Below are positions 17,547 to 25,805 of a DNA stretch of 64,000 bases, one piece after another. The position numbers were made by a program, and so were the translations under genes. Below the pieces are notes generated by a model, which saw only the letters and a program-made list of their open reading frames with translations, had not been told where the DNA came from and did not search any database. Source of the DNA: Rhodococcus sp. P1Y (GTDB taxonomy: Bacteria > Actinomycetota > Actinomycetes > Mycobacteriales > Mycobacteriaceae); NCBI RefSeq assembly GCF_003641205.1, contig NZ_CP032762.1:5228001-5292000 (forward strand). The letters are read 5' to 3'. Every line of letters starts with the position of its first letter. The first letter of the stretch is position 1.

Positions 17547-19433
17547 TCAGATCGCCCACCACGCCGCGTACGGAGGGACCCAGAGAGTCCCGTCGCGATC
17601 GACGAGTTCGTGCCCCGAGAGCACCTCACGCGGGTCGGTCAGCCCGAGTTCGAACAGCACGGCGCGCGCCAGGGGCCTGGTATCGGCGGTGACGTTGAAG
17701 ACGCCGACGAACGTTCCGCTCGGATGTCGGCGTTGCAATACGAGGAGGCCGTCGTCCGAATCGGTCAGAACTCGAACAGGTGCCTCGGAATGGAGCATCG
17801 GAAGCCCCTTTCGCACCCTCGCGATATGAGCGATGCCGTCGAACACCCGCTGTGCGTCGCTACCGCGCTCGAAGCGCTTCGCGCGATCGTCGTCGGTCAC
17901 ACGAGGCCGATGAATCCACCGGTTGTCCTCGGCATGCCCGGGTTCGCTCGCCCAGTCGGGGTCACCCGGTGAACCGATTTCGTCGCCGCTCCACACCACG
18001 GGAATTCCGCCCCACGCCGAGACGATGGCGTGCGCGAGAAAAATTCGTGCGAACCCGCGTTCGGGGTCCTTCCTGGACGGGCCGAGCCCACTCAGCGCGG
18101 CTGCGGTCCCACTGATCCGTCGGTCACCGGTGTCCTTGTTGTGTTGGAAGACAACACCTTCGGACCAGGATCCGTCGAATTCACCGGAGTACCAATCGGC
18201 GAGAAAATGCCGATGCCCGACGCCGGTGAGACCACGCGAAGCAGCGTCGTCGTCGTCGATGGCCCACCCGATGTCATCGTGACAGCGCACATAGGTCACC
18301 CACGTACCACTCGGCGGGGTGGGCGGCAGAGCTGCCAACGCGTGCCGCGCGAGATCCGTGCTGCCCGACGCCAACATGGACCAGATCTGGACCATCAGCG
18401 AATTGTGGTAGGCGATATCGGAGACCCTGCCCGTATGCCGCCCTATTCCCAGGTACGGCATGAGATCTCGCGGTCCGACGATTGCCTCGGCCTTGAACAA
18501 CGTCGCAGGTGCCGCCAGCCTGCACGCGGTGCGCAAAGCCTGGGTGATCGCATGCACCTCGGGCTGGTTCTGGCAATTGGTGCCGATCCGCTTCCACAGG
18601 AAGGCGATGGCATCGAGCCGAAGCACTTCGATTCCCAGGTTCGCCAAATTCATCACTATTTCGGCGAATTCGAGCAGCACCGACGGATTCGACCAGTTCA
18701 GGTCCCACTGCCACTCGTTGAACGTCGTCCACACCCATTCGTTCAACTCGGGGTCGAGGGTGAAGCTCCCCGGGGCGAAGTCGGGAAACACCTCCGGAAG
18801 GGTGCGCTCGTAGGCGTCGGGAGTATCACGGCTGGGATAGATGTGGAAGTAGTCGCGATAGCGCGCATCACCCGCACGCGCCTTTTCGGCCCATTCATGC
18901 TCGCGAGCAACATGATTGAGAACCAGATCGACCACCGGACTGATTCCTCGGCTTCGCAGGGTCGTTGCGAGGTCGCGGAGATCTTCGGTGGTACCCAGAT
19001 CCGGCCTGACGACGCCGAAGTCCATGACGGCATATCCGCCGTCGTTGTCGCCGGGGCGCGGCTTCAACAGCGGCATCAGATGCAGGTAGGTGACGCCCAG
19101 ATCGGTGAGATGATCGAGCCGCTCCCCCAGCCCCTTCAGCGTGGCAGCGTAGCGGTCGACGTAGCACGCGTAGCCGAACATGTCCGGTCGCTGGAACCAG
19201 TCGGGCTCGAGCAGTCGGCGCTCGTCGAGAAGATGAAGATCTTCGGCCCGTTCCGCGAACGCGCTAGCGGCGAGCGAGGTGAGTCCTGCCGCCACCTCGT
19301 CCGGGTCGTCGTACAACGCGGTGACGGCGTCGTGCAGGTCCGGCCACCACTGCTCGAGGCGGAGCTCGAAGCTGGTCCGGCGGTGCTCGGGCAGTTCGGA
19401 AAGGATGTCGCGCGCCGCCTCGGGAAGAGCCAT
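17547..19433 (-). CDS. Amylosucrase-like GH13 alpha-glucan enzyme
   Basis: A 628-residue glycoside hydrolase family 13 protein of the amylosucrase subfamily (GH13_4). The N-terminal helical domain (about 1-85) is typical. Barrel motifs: DLVLNHVAREH, nucleophile in EVLRLDAIAF (Asp274), acid/base in LFKAEAIVG (Glu316) and RCHDDIGW (His385-Asp386). The C-terminal beta domain is present. Amylosucrases build alpha-1,4-glucan from sucrose or hydrolyse it; sucrose use here is inferred from the subfamily. Divergent from the SDR gene. Confidence 0.85.
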   Translation of the reverse strand: MALPEAARDILSELPEHRRTSFELRLEQWWPDLHDAVTALYDDPDEVAAGLTSLAASAFAERAEDLHLLDERRLLEPDWFQRPDMFGYACYVDRYAATLKGLGERLDHLTDLGVTYLHLMPLLKPRPGDNDGGYAVMDFGVVRPDLGTTEDLRDLATTLRSRGISPVVDLVLNHVAREHEWAEKARAGDARYRDYFHIYPSRDTPDAYERTLPEVFPDFAPGSFTLDPELNEWVWTTFNEWQWDLNWSNPSVLLEFAEIVMNLANLGIEVLRLDAIAFLWKRIGTNCQNQPEVHAITQALRTACRLAAPATLFKAEAIVGPRDLMPYLGIGRHTGRVSDIAYHNSLMVQIWSMLASGSTDLARHALAALPPTPPSGTWVTYVRCHDDIGWAIDDDDAASRGLTGVGHRHFLADWYSGEFDGSWSEGVVFQHNKDTGDRRISGTAAALSGLGPSRKDPERGFARIFLAHAIVSAWGGIPVVWSGDEIGSPGDPDWASEPGHAEDNRWIHRPRVTDDDRAKRFERGSDAQRVFDGIAHIARVRKGLPMLHSEAPVRVLTDSDDGLLVLQRRHPSGTFVGVFNVTADTRPLARAVLFELGLTDPREVLSGHELVDRDGTLWVPPYAAWWAI

Positions 19434-19468
19434 GCGTGCATCATGGCATGGCGGGGTACCAAGGACCC

Positions 19469-20425
19469 ATGACCTCCGTGACGCGCATCCTCGATACTCT
19501 CCTCGACCGAGCCGTCGTACCCGGTTACTCGCGCATCGGGTCCGCCGTCCGCAGCAGGTTCTGGGGCGCGGACCCCGCTCCGTTTCCCGAACCCATCGAT
19601 GTCGTCGTCACCGGCGGTAGCTCGGGCCTGGGCGCGGCGACCGCGACCTCGCTCGCGAAACTGGGCGCTCGGGTGCATCTCGTGGGCCGATCCACCGAGC
19701 GCTTGGAGGCCTCGGCCGGGACCATTCGATCGGCGGCCGCGGGATCCGTCGTCGTACATCGTTGCGATGTCAGCGACCTCGATTCGGTGGCGTCCTTGGT
19801 GACGACGTTGACCTCGGAACTCACCGGACTTCACGCTCTCGTTCACTGTGCAGGCGTCATGCCACCCGAGCGGACGCTCACCGCGCAGGATCACGAGGCA
19901 GCGTTCGCCACGCATGTTCTCGGCCCCGTCGCGTTGACGGTCGGTCTCCGGGAACTGTTCGACGCCGGATCCCGCGTCGTCTTCGTATCGAGCGGCGGCA
20001 TGTATCCGGTTCCGCTGCAGACCCAGGATTTCGAGTTCGCCGACGGCAAGTACTCGGGAATGACCGCCTACGCGCGGACCAAACGCATGCAGGTGGTGCT
20101 GGCCGAGCAACTCGCGGGCAAGCTCGTCGACGAACACGATCCGGTCGTGCACAGCATGCATCCCGGCTGGGCCGCGACCCCCGGCGTGACCGAATCGATT
20201 CCAGCGTTCGGCACCGTCATGAAGCCTCTTCTGCGGACTGCGGCTCAGGGCGCCGACACCATCGTCTGGCTGGTCGCGGGCGACGAGGCTCTGACGAGCA
20301 CCGGGAAATTCTGGCACGACCGCGCCATTCGGCCGACTCACTATCCGTCGTGGCGCAAGGACTCTCCCGAAGCTCGCGAGGCCTTGTGGTCGACGGTGGT
20401 CGAGGCGACGGGGATCGAGCTGTAG
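19469..20425 (+). CDS. Short-chain dehydrogenase/reductase
   Basis: A 318-residue classical SDR with an N-terminal extension of about 40 residues. NAD(P)-binding TGGSSGLGAATA, then CDVSD, HCAGVM (NxAG variant), catalytic SSGGMY and YARTK (Tyr and Lys of the YxxxK motif). It resembles eukaryotic DHRS12-type SDRs in length and in the tail KFWHDRAIRPTHYP. Substrate unknown. The start at 19469 (MTSVTRILDTLL) is preferred over an ATG 33 bases upstream. Confidence 0.87.
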   Translation: MTSVTRILDTLLDRAVVPGYSRIGSAVRSRFWGADPAPFPEPIDVVVTGGSSGLGAATATSLAKLGARVHLVGRSTERLEASAGTIRSAAAGSVVVHRCDVSDLDSVASLVTTLTSELTGLHALVHCAGVMPPERTLTAQDHEAAFATHVLGPVALTVGLRELFDAGSRVVFVSSGGMYPVPLQTQDFEFADGKYSGMTAYARTKRMQVVLAEQLAGKLVDEHDPVVHSMHPGWAATPGVTESIPAFGTVMKPLLRTAAQGADTIVWLVAGDEALTSTGKFWHDRAIRPTHYPSWRKDSPEAREALWSTVVEATGIEL

Positions 20426-20429
20426 AACG

Positions 20430-20493
20430 TTTGCCGACGAGATAATCATTTGCCGACCGGGCATGGTCGGCAAACAAATAACTCGTCGGCAAA
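20430..20493. repeat. Nested inverted repeats (TTTGCCGAC)
   Basis: Outer arms TTTGCCGACGAG (20430-20441) and CTCGTCGGCAAA (20482-20493) enclose an inner hairpin TTTGCCGACC (20449-20458) / GGTCGGCAAA (20465-20474) with loop GGGCAT. The outer arms are perfect 12-base and the inner ones perfect 10-base complements. The element begins right after the SDR stop codon, so a terminator role is likely. Confidence 0.8.
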
Positions 20494-20495
20494 TG

Positions 20496-20518
20496 AAGTG
20501 CTCACTAGGTGAGCACTT
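20496..20518. promoter_or_regulatory. Palindromic operator-like site
   Basis: AAGTGCTCAC (20496-20505), TAG, then GTGAGCACTT (20509-20518): perfect 10-base arms. It ends 19 bases before the ATG of the YdeI-family gene and is well placed to be a repressor site; the regulator is unknown. Confidence 0.5.
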
Positions 20519-20537
20519 TGAGTTCGATGATGAGTGC

Positions 20538-21074
20538 ATGAACATCATCGAGGTCGGAACAGTGGATCAGTGGCGTCAATGGCTCGCGGAGAACCATTCT
20601 TCGAGTCCGGAGGTCTGGCTCGTCATCGGACACAAGGGCAGTGGGGTGGACAGTCCCCGATACAGCGAGGCCATCGAGCAGGCGCTGTGCTTCGGCTGGA
20701 TCGACGGACTGCATCGGAGCCGAGACGAACGCAGTTCTCAATTGCGATTCTCGCCCCGCAGGATTCGCAGTGGGTGGAGCGCCCTCAACCGGGAACGCGC
20801 GCACCGGATGATCTCGACTGGTCAGATGACGCAGGCCGGGATGGACCTGATTAACCGCGCACAAGCCGAAGGGACCTGGGAGATCGATACGCGCGTTCCC
20901 GCCGACCTGGACGCAGCGCTCGCCGCCAACCCGTTGGCACGCAGCAACTTCGAGAAGTTGTCGCCATCCTCGCGACGGTTGATTCTCGAATCGGTGTCGA
21001 CGGCCAAGCGCCCGGAGACCAGAAGTCGTCGCATCGCTCGGGCCGTCGACCGCGCCGCGGCTAACCAGCGATGA
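20538..21074 (+). CDS. YdeI/OmpD-associated family protein
   Basis: A 178-residue protein of the YdeI family: GTVDQWRQWLAENH, PEVWLVIGHKGSG, EAIEQALCFGWIDGL and FSPRRIRSGWSALNR are the characteristic segments, and the tail is basic. These proteins are widespread; in Bacillus YdeI was linked to antimicrobial-peptide tolerance, but the molecular role is unsettled. The true start is MNIIEVGTV at 20538; the open frame before it runs through the palindromes. The 3' end overlaps the VOC gene on the other strand by 14 bases. Confidence 0.85.
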   Translation: MNIIEVGTVDQWRQWLAENHSSSPEVWLVIGHKGSGVDSPRYSEAIEQALCFGWIDGLHRSRDERSSQLRFSPRRIRSGWSALNRERAHRMISTGQMTQAGMDLINRAQAEGTWEIDTRVPADLDAALAANPLARSNFEKLSPSSRRLILESVSTAKRPETRSRRIARAVDRAAANQR

Positions 21075-21756
21075 TCCGCCAGACGTACCCGTCGGGATCG
21101 GTGAAGCGATCCCCGGACACCGTCGCGCCCGCCGCCTTGGCCGCGGCGAGAACGGTGTCGGCGGCCTCGCGGGAGACGGCTCGGTGTTCGAGGACGAGAT
21201 TTCTCGGTCCGGGAGTTCCGTCGTCGACGCCTGCGTCCTTCGCCAGCGCCTTGCGAGTCATCAAACCCAGTCGCGCAGAACCGTCGACGGGCGCGAAATC
21301 GATGTACTTGTTGCCGTAGTCGCGGTCGGTCGTCAATCCCAGTTTTTCGTAGAAGACTTTCGATTCCTTGGGTGACTCGACGCCGAGCAGAGCAGCGACC
21401 TCGGTTGGAATCGGTTGCGCAGCAGCGGGTCCGGTGTCCTTCTTCGTCGGCGCAGCAACCTTCCACACCGAGCCGTCGGGAGCCTGGAACGCACCCGAGA
21501 ACGCCCCGAACAACATCTTCTTGCCTGGTTTGACGATCGTTGCCCCGGCAGCGGCTGCGGCGTCGAGCACCGTCTGGACCTCGGTCGGCTGCGCAACGAT
21601 GTAAGACACCGTGTACCCCTGAAAGCCCGACGGATTCTCGTCGAACTCGTCCGGTCGAACTTTTCCGGCAGCCGGCGCCAGTGCCGAATCGTAGAACGTG
21701 CGTGCACCCTGTGGATCCTGCGCGCCGAGGACGATTGCGTCGAGCGATAGTGTCAT
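21061..21756 (-). CDS. Two-domain VOC family protein
   Basis: A 231-residue protein with two VOC modules (about 1-105 and 115-231): LDAIVLGAQDPQGARTFYDSAL, then LLGVESPKESKVFYEKLGL and DRFTDPDGYVWRIIAG. It starts 5 bases after the AraC stop codon, so the regulator and VOC protein are one transcription unit. Such AraC-VOC pairs are common in actinobacteria; the substrate is not known. The start at MTLSLDAIV matches the family. Confidence 0.87.
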   Translation of the reverse strand: MTLSLDAIVLGAQDPQGARTFYDSALAPAAGKVRPDEFDENPSGFQGYTVSYIVAQPTEVQTVLDAAAAAGATIVKPGKKMLFGAFSGAFQAPDGSVWKVAAPTKKDTGPAAAQPIPTEVAALLGVESPKESKVFYEKLGLTTDRDYGNKYIDFAPVDGSARLGLMTRKALAKDAGVDDGTPGPRNLVLEHRAVSREAADTVLAAAKAAGATVSGDRFTDPDGYVWRIIAG

Positions 21757-21761
21757 GCCGG

Positions 21762-22211
21762 TCAGGTTAGTTGGGGTGCGCGGGTCTGTGCTTCTCGATT
21801 CCTGATCGGTCTCGTCACCTGTTTGACCACGCACGACGGGATGCCGGCGGTGTCACCTGTTGCTTGCTTCTTGTACGCGCTCGGCGGCATCCCGACCAGT
21901 TCGGTGAAACGGGTACTGAACGTGCCGAGCGAGCTGCAGCCTACTTCGAAACACACGTCGGTGACGCTCATGTCGCCGCGGCGAAGCAACGCCATCGCGC
22001 GTTCGATTCTGCGAGTCATCAAGTACGAGTACGGCGATTCACCGTACGCCAACTTGAACTGTCGACTCAGGTAGCCGGCGGACACATTGATCCCGCGTGC
22101 CAGCGCTTCGACGTCGAGCGGCTCGGCGTACTCGCGATCCATCCGGTCGCGCACTCGTCGCAGGCGCACCAGATCCTTGCGTCGTTCCGCAGAGATCGGT
22201 TCGCCGGCCAC
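21762..22211 (-). CDS. AraC-family transcriptional regulator
   Basis: A compact 149-residue regulator consisting almost wholly of the two-helix-turn-helix AraC DNA-binding domain: LDVEALARGINVSAGYLSRQF (helix-turn-helix 1) and MSVTDVCFEVGCSSLGTFS (helix-turn-helix 2), then FTELVGMPPSAYK. It lacks a separate ligand-binding domain, so any sensing would be through partners. Start chosen at the GTG for AGEPISAERRKD; an in-frame GTG 66 bases upstream (22277) is possible. It precedes the VOC gene and is divergent from the winged-helix protein. Confidence 0.82.
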   Translation of the reverse strand: MAGEPISAERRKDLVRLRRVRDRMDREYAEPLDVEALARGINVSAGYLSRQFKLAYGESPYSYLMTRRIERAMALLRRGDMSVTDVCFEVGCSSLGTFSTRFTELVGMPPSAYKKQATGDTAGIPSCVVKQVTRPIRNREAQTRAPQLT

Positions 22212-22286
22212 GCGGGTAATCGTTCCACGACCGTGCCGTATTGGCCAGGTCCTCGGCGCACTGTCGTTCTCGGGCACACTGTTGGC

Positions 22287-23453
22287 GTGAAGATCACCGA
22301 TGCGCAGCGGCGGGCACGGCTCGTCGGACGTCAGTTCGCCGATGTCTCCAAGCCCGAGGACGTCGTGAAGTCGGTGCTGGCGCTGCACGCGACCGACCCG
22401 GCCACGGTGTATCTGTCGGTTCTCGCGCGCGCTCGATCGCTGACGGTCGAGGATGTGCGCGCGGCCATGTACGACAGGCGTTCGCTCGTGCGACTGATGG
22501 CGATGCGCCGGACGCTGTTCGTCCTCGCTCACGACGACGTACCCGTCGTACATGCTGCTGCGAGCCTCGGGGTTGCCAAGACCATGCGCGCACGACTGAA
22601 GAAGCAGGTCTCGACCCTGCCTACCGAGCCCGAGGTGAAGAACGTCGACACGTGGCTCGCCGAGGTGGAGTCGAGCACGGAGGAACGACTGCGAACCGTC
22701 GGAACAGCAACGGGCGCAGAGCTGTCTGCTGCCGTTCCGTTGCTGAAAACTGCCATTCTGCCGACGACCGACAAGGCCTACGACGTCAAGCGATACGTCA
22801 CGTCGGAGGTGTTGGTGATGATGGCTGCCGAGGGAAAGATGGTGCGCGTCGAACCCCGCGGGGCGTGGACGTCGCGTCGGCATGCGTGGGCGCCGATCGA
22901 ACAATGGTGGCCGGGCGGTATTCCCGTCGTCGACGAGGCCGAGAGCCGCCGAGAATTGGTGCGACGGTGGCTCGAGGCATTCGGTCCTGCGACGTTCGAC
23001 GACGTCCAATGGTGGACGGGGTGGAACAAGACTCAGACGCGCGGGGCGCTGTCGGGTCTGGACACCGTCGACGTCGAACTGGAGGCGGGAGATGGAGTGA
23101 TGCTGACCGGCACCTCGTTCGGCGATGACGCGGCTGGTGTCATGTTGCTGCCCGCCCTGGATCCAACGCCGATGGGGTGGAAGCAGCGCGACTGGTACCT
23201 CGGGGACTACAAGGCTCCACTCTTCGACACGTTCGGCAACATCGGCCCCACAATCTGGGTCGACGGCCGCATCGTCGGCGGATGGGCCGTTACTCCAGCA
23301 GGCGAAGTAGCCACGGAGCTGTTCGAGGACATCGGATCTCACGCTTCGGAAGTCGCGGCTGAGGCCGGGCGGATCACCGACTTGCTGGACGGAGCTGCCA
23401 TCGTCCCGACGTTCCCGACGCCGTTGGAGAAGAAGTTGCGGGGCAAGAAGTAG
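22287..23453 (+). CDS. Winged-helix DNA-binding protein (HTH_42, AlkZ/YcaQ-like)
   Basis: A 388-residue protein of the HTH_42 superfamily, which includes the AlkZ/YcaQ DNA glycosylases that unhook interstrand crosslinks. Visible: DAQRRARLVGRQF, LALHATDPATVYLSVLARA, RTLFVLAHDD, WWPGG, and the C-terminal WLGDY-like DWYLGDYKAPLFDTFGN. The glutamine motif (QxQ or QxD) that marks catalysis in AlkZ/YcaQ would fall at LALHAT, where His and Thr stand instead, so activity is uncertain. GTG start 9 bases from the alternative AraC start on the other strand. Confidence 0.78.
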   Translation: MKITDAQRRARLVGRQFADVSKPEDVVKSVLALHATDPATVYLSVLARARSLTVEDVRAAMYDRRSLVRLMAMRRTLFVLAHDDVPVVHAAASLGVAKTMRARLKKQVSTLPTEPEVKNVDTWLAEVESSTEERLRTVGTATGAELSAAVPLLKTAILPTTDKAYDVKRYVTSEVLVMMAAEGKMVRVEPRGAWTSRRHAWAPIEQWWPGGIPVVDEAESRRELVRRWLEAFGPATFDDVQWWTGWNKTQTRGALSGLDTVDVELEAGDGVMLTGTSFGDDAAGVMLLPALDPTPMGWKQRDWYLGDYKAPLFDTFGNIGPTIWVDGRIVGGWAVTPAGEVATELFEDIGSHASEVAAEAGRITDLLDGAAIVPTFPTPLEKKLRGKK

Positions 23454-23466
23454 CTTCGGCTGGCGC

Positions 23467-23524
23467 ATTTACCCCCTAGTTGTGCGGCTTCGAGGCTGTT
23501 CAGCGCACAACTGGGGGGGTAAAT
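23467..23524. repeat. Palindromic repeat A, copy 1
   Basis: ATTTACCCCC ... GGGGGGTAAAT enclosing AGTTGTGCG/CGCACAACT. The 58-base element is almost identical to the one at 25735-25791. It sits between two converging genes (winged-helix protein and esterase), 7 bases from the esterase stop codon, which fits a two-way terminator. Confidence 0.85.
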
Positions 23525-23530
23525 CCGTCC

Positions 23531-25072
23531 CTACTGGGCGTTCCAGAAGCCGCACTGGTGAGCGTCGAAGTAGTCACCTACTTCGGTGACGGGGTTGCCG
23601 AACTCGAGCACCGGACCGGTATCGTCCGTCGTGCGGGGCCAACCGTCACCGGGGCTTCCTGTGTGCGCAAAGCTCGACCAAGCCTGGATCATTTTCTCCG
23701 ACAATTCCTTCTGACCCGGACCGGTCGTAAGATCATTGCCTTGCAGGTCGAAGGTGTACGCCAAATCGGTCGCATGAGCTGCACCTTGCGGAACTCCGGA
23801 GGCGGACACGCCACTGACGTCAGGCGCCGTTTCGTCAGCGAACTCGTAGGACCAGACGTCGGCATTCTTCGCCAGGTCGCTCGCGCCCCTGAGCGTCGGG
23901 CAGGACCATGCAGCATCGGTAACCAGTGCCGACCAGGCAAGAGGAGGGCTGGCGAAATTCCCTCTCGGATAACGTTGTTCGACCTCGGGCGCTCTGGATC
24001 CGAATGCCTGCTGGATGAGGGATGAGTAGTTCGAGTCGCTGACAGCGCTGGGATCCGCCAGTAGCGCACCACCGACAAAGGAGCGATGCTCGTCGGCGTT
24101 GCCCCCGGTGATCACCGGAATCTTCAGGACATTGCCGTCGGCCAGCGCCTCGGCGGGGTTCCGCGGGACGAGGTCGGTGCCGTAGGCAAGGCCGTTGCCG
24201 AAGGACGAACCTTGTCCGACGAGAACATCTACCGGCAGCGCACGCAGGCAACCAAGTCGATCGTCCGCGCAATTCAGGGCTGCCGCGATGGCCACGCCGT
24301 TCTCCTCGCTCTCGGCAAGGGGTACGTACGGTGTCATCTCGGGTAGACCCGGATAGAGCGTTCCCGCGGGCCAGTCGATCATGCACGATCCCGACATGAT
24401 TACAGCCTTGTCCATCAGCCCCTGCGCTTCGGGCGATTCCAGTGCAGCACACGCGGACATACCCCCAGCCGACTCCCCCATGACGGTCACGTTGTCCGCG
24501 TCCCCACCGAATGCTGCGGCATTGTCGTTCGCCCACTTCAACGCCAGCAGCTGGTCGGCTAGACCGAAGTTGCCCGATCCTTCGAGGCCTGGGAGTCCCA
24601 GATATCCGAACATGCCTAGCCGGTAATTGACCGTCACGACGATGACGTTGCCTTGTTCGGCGAAGCGCTGTGCATCGTAACCGGATCCAGCTCCACTGGT
24701 GTAACCGCCGCCATGCCACCAGACGACGACTGGCAGGGGCTCCGAGGACGGCGACCGAGGTGCTGTGACGTTGAGAAACAAGCAATCCTCGTTCATGTCA
24801 CCGACGGACGGAGCCTGCGGGCACGCTGCGCCAGGCTCAGTGGCGTCGAGAGTCTCGTCGGTGTCGGCGACCGGCTGCGGGAGGGCCCATCTGAGCTCGC
24901 CCACCGGGGGCTCTGCGTAACGGATCCCGAGAAACTGACGCGTCTCGCCGACGGTCTTGCCGTGCAGTGTGCCCGTGGTGGTGTCGATATCGAGGGATGG
25001 TTCTGGTGTGGTGTCGGTCGAGCACGCGGCGACAAGCAGCAGGCACGCCAGAGCTGACACGATCTTTTTCAT
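23531..25072 (-). CDS. Carboxylesterase type B lipoprotein
   Basis: A 513-residue esterase of the cholinesterase/para-nitrobenzyl esterase family, anchored as a lipoprotein: signal peptide with lipobox LVAAC. Family marks: FLGIRYAEPPVGELRW, EDCLFLNV, VVVWWHGGGYTSG (oxyanion hole), nucleophile GESAGG, the acid region GGNADEHRSF and the His region GAAHATDLAYTF. It likely hydrolyses short esters outside the membrane. ATG overlaps the stop codon of the upstream TetR gene (ATGA), so regulator and esterase are one operon. Confidence 0.9.
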   Translation of the reverse strand: MKKIVSALACLLLVAACSTDTTPEPSLDIDTTTGTLHGKTVGETRQFLGIRYAEPPVGELRWALPQPVADTDETLDATEPGAACPQAPSVGDMNEDCLFLNVTAPRSPSSEPLPVVVWWHGGGYTSGAGSGYDAQRFAEQGNVIVVTVNYRLGMFGYLGLPGLEGSGNFGLADQLLALKWANDNAAAFGGDADNVTVMGESAGGMSACAALESPEAQGLMDKAVIMSGSCMIDWPAGTLYPGLPEMTPYVPLAESEENGVAIAAALNCADDRLGCLRALPVDVLVGQGSSFGNGLAYGTDLVPRNPAEALADGNVLKIPVITGGNADEHRSFVGGALLADPSAVSDSNYSSLIQQAFGSRAPEVEQRYPRGNFASPPLAWSALVTDAAWSCPTLRGASDLAKNADVWSYEFADETAPDVSGVSASGVPQGAAHATDLAYTFDLQGNDLTTGPGQKELSEKMIQAWSSFAHTGSPGDGWPRTTDDTGPVLEFGNPVTEVGDYFDAHQCGFWNAQ

Positions 25073-25674
25073 GAGTTCTCCCGTCGAGTTGCAGCCAGAA
25101 CGGTGTGGTGCACTTCCTCGGTGATCGATCGCGAATCACGGCCTGCAGCAATTTCTTTGACGGCAACATCGAGAACTGCGCGGATAACCGACGCCATGAG
25201 AGTGGTGTCCATCGGCCGGAAATGGCCGGCGTCGATTCCGCGCTGAAGTATCGAATCGAGCTCCAGCAATTCGGCTGCATGCTCACCCCGATCGACGCGC
25301 GGTCGATGACCCGACGCGAAGATCGCCGTCAACGCTTGCATGTGGTGTGGGAATTTCGCGTAGAAAGTGATGCTGCCGGAAACGAACGCAGACAGCGACT
25401 CCGACGGTGATGCGGCCTCCGCGACGCCCGGGCCGACCTCGCGCGCACCGACGGCGTAGACCTCGGCAATCACCGCGTCGAGTAGGTCGTCCCGGCTGCC
25501 GAAGTGGTAACCGATCACTCCCCGACTGACACCTGCACGTTCGGCAACCTTGCCGAGCGACGCCCGTTCGGCGCCGAGTTCGGCGATTACCTCGATGGCC
25601 ACCCCCACCAGCTGGGCACGGCGAGCCGACTGAATGAACGTCGGCGTCTCACGTTCCACTCGTGGTGACGGCAT
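25069..25674 (-). CDS. TetR-family regulator of the esterase operon
   Basis: A 201-residue TetR regulator. The N-terminal helix-turn-helix is clear (IAELGAERASLGKVAERAGVSRGVIGYHFGSRDDLLDAVI, residues about 27-67). The C-terminal ligand domain (SLSAFVSGSITFYAKFPHHMQAL) is of the common TetR_C type. It heads the esterase operon with a 4-base overlap. A palindrome TTTCCCA-GGGG-TGGGAAA 30 bases upstream is probably its own operator. The start MPSPRVERE is preferred over one nine codons upstream. Confidence 0.88.
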   Translation of the reverse strand: MPSPRVERETPTFIQSARRAQLVGVAIEVIAELGAERASLGKVAERAGVSRGVIGYHFGSRDDLLDAVIAEVYAVGAREVGPGVAEAASPSESLSAFVSGSITFYAKFPHHMQALTAIFASGHRPRVDRGEHAAELLELDSILQRGIDAGHFRPMDTTLMASVIRAVLDVAVKEIAAGRDSRSITEEVHHTVLAATRRENS

Positions 25675-25703
25675 GGTCTCGACGCTATCAGCGTTGGGCA
25701 ATT

Positions 25704-25721
25704 TTTCCCAGGGGTGGGAAA
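25704..25721 (-). promoter_or_regulatory. Probable TetR autoregulatory operator
   Basis: Perfect inverted repeat TTTCCCA (25704-25710), GGGG, TGGGAAA (25715-25721), just upstream of the TetR-esterase operon. Size and position fit a TetR operator overlapping the promoter; binding is inferred. Confidence 0.5.
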
Positions 25722-25734
25722 TGTTGAGGCAGAA

Positions 25735-25791
25735 ATTTACCCCCGAGCTGTGCGGGTTCAGGGCTGTTCAGCGCACAACTGGGGGGTAAAT
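25735..25791. repeat. Palindromic repeat A, copy 2
   Basis: Near-identical to the element at 23467-23524 (only a few substitutions and one less G). It follows the 3' end of ychF and precedes the TetR operon, again a terminator position. The inner GGCTGTTCAGCGCACAACT is unchanged between copies. Confidence 0.85.
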
Positions 25792-25805
25792 CGCTAGGCG
25801 GTGGC

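Noticed and set aside
23531..25791. TetR-esterase pair plus repeats as an insertion sequence
   Set aside because: No transposase and no target-site duplication visible; flanking repeats are palindromes in terminator positions.
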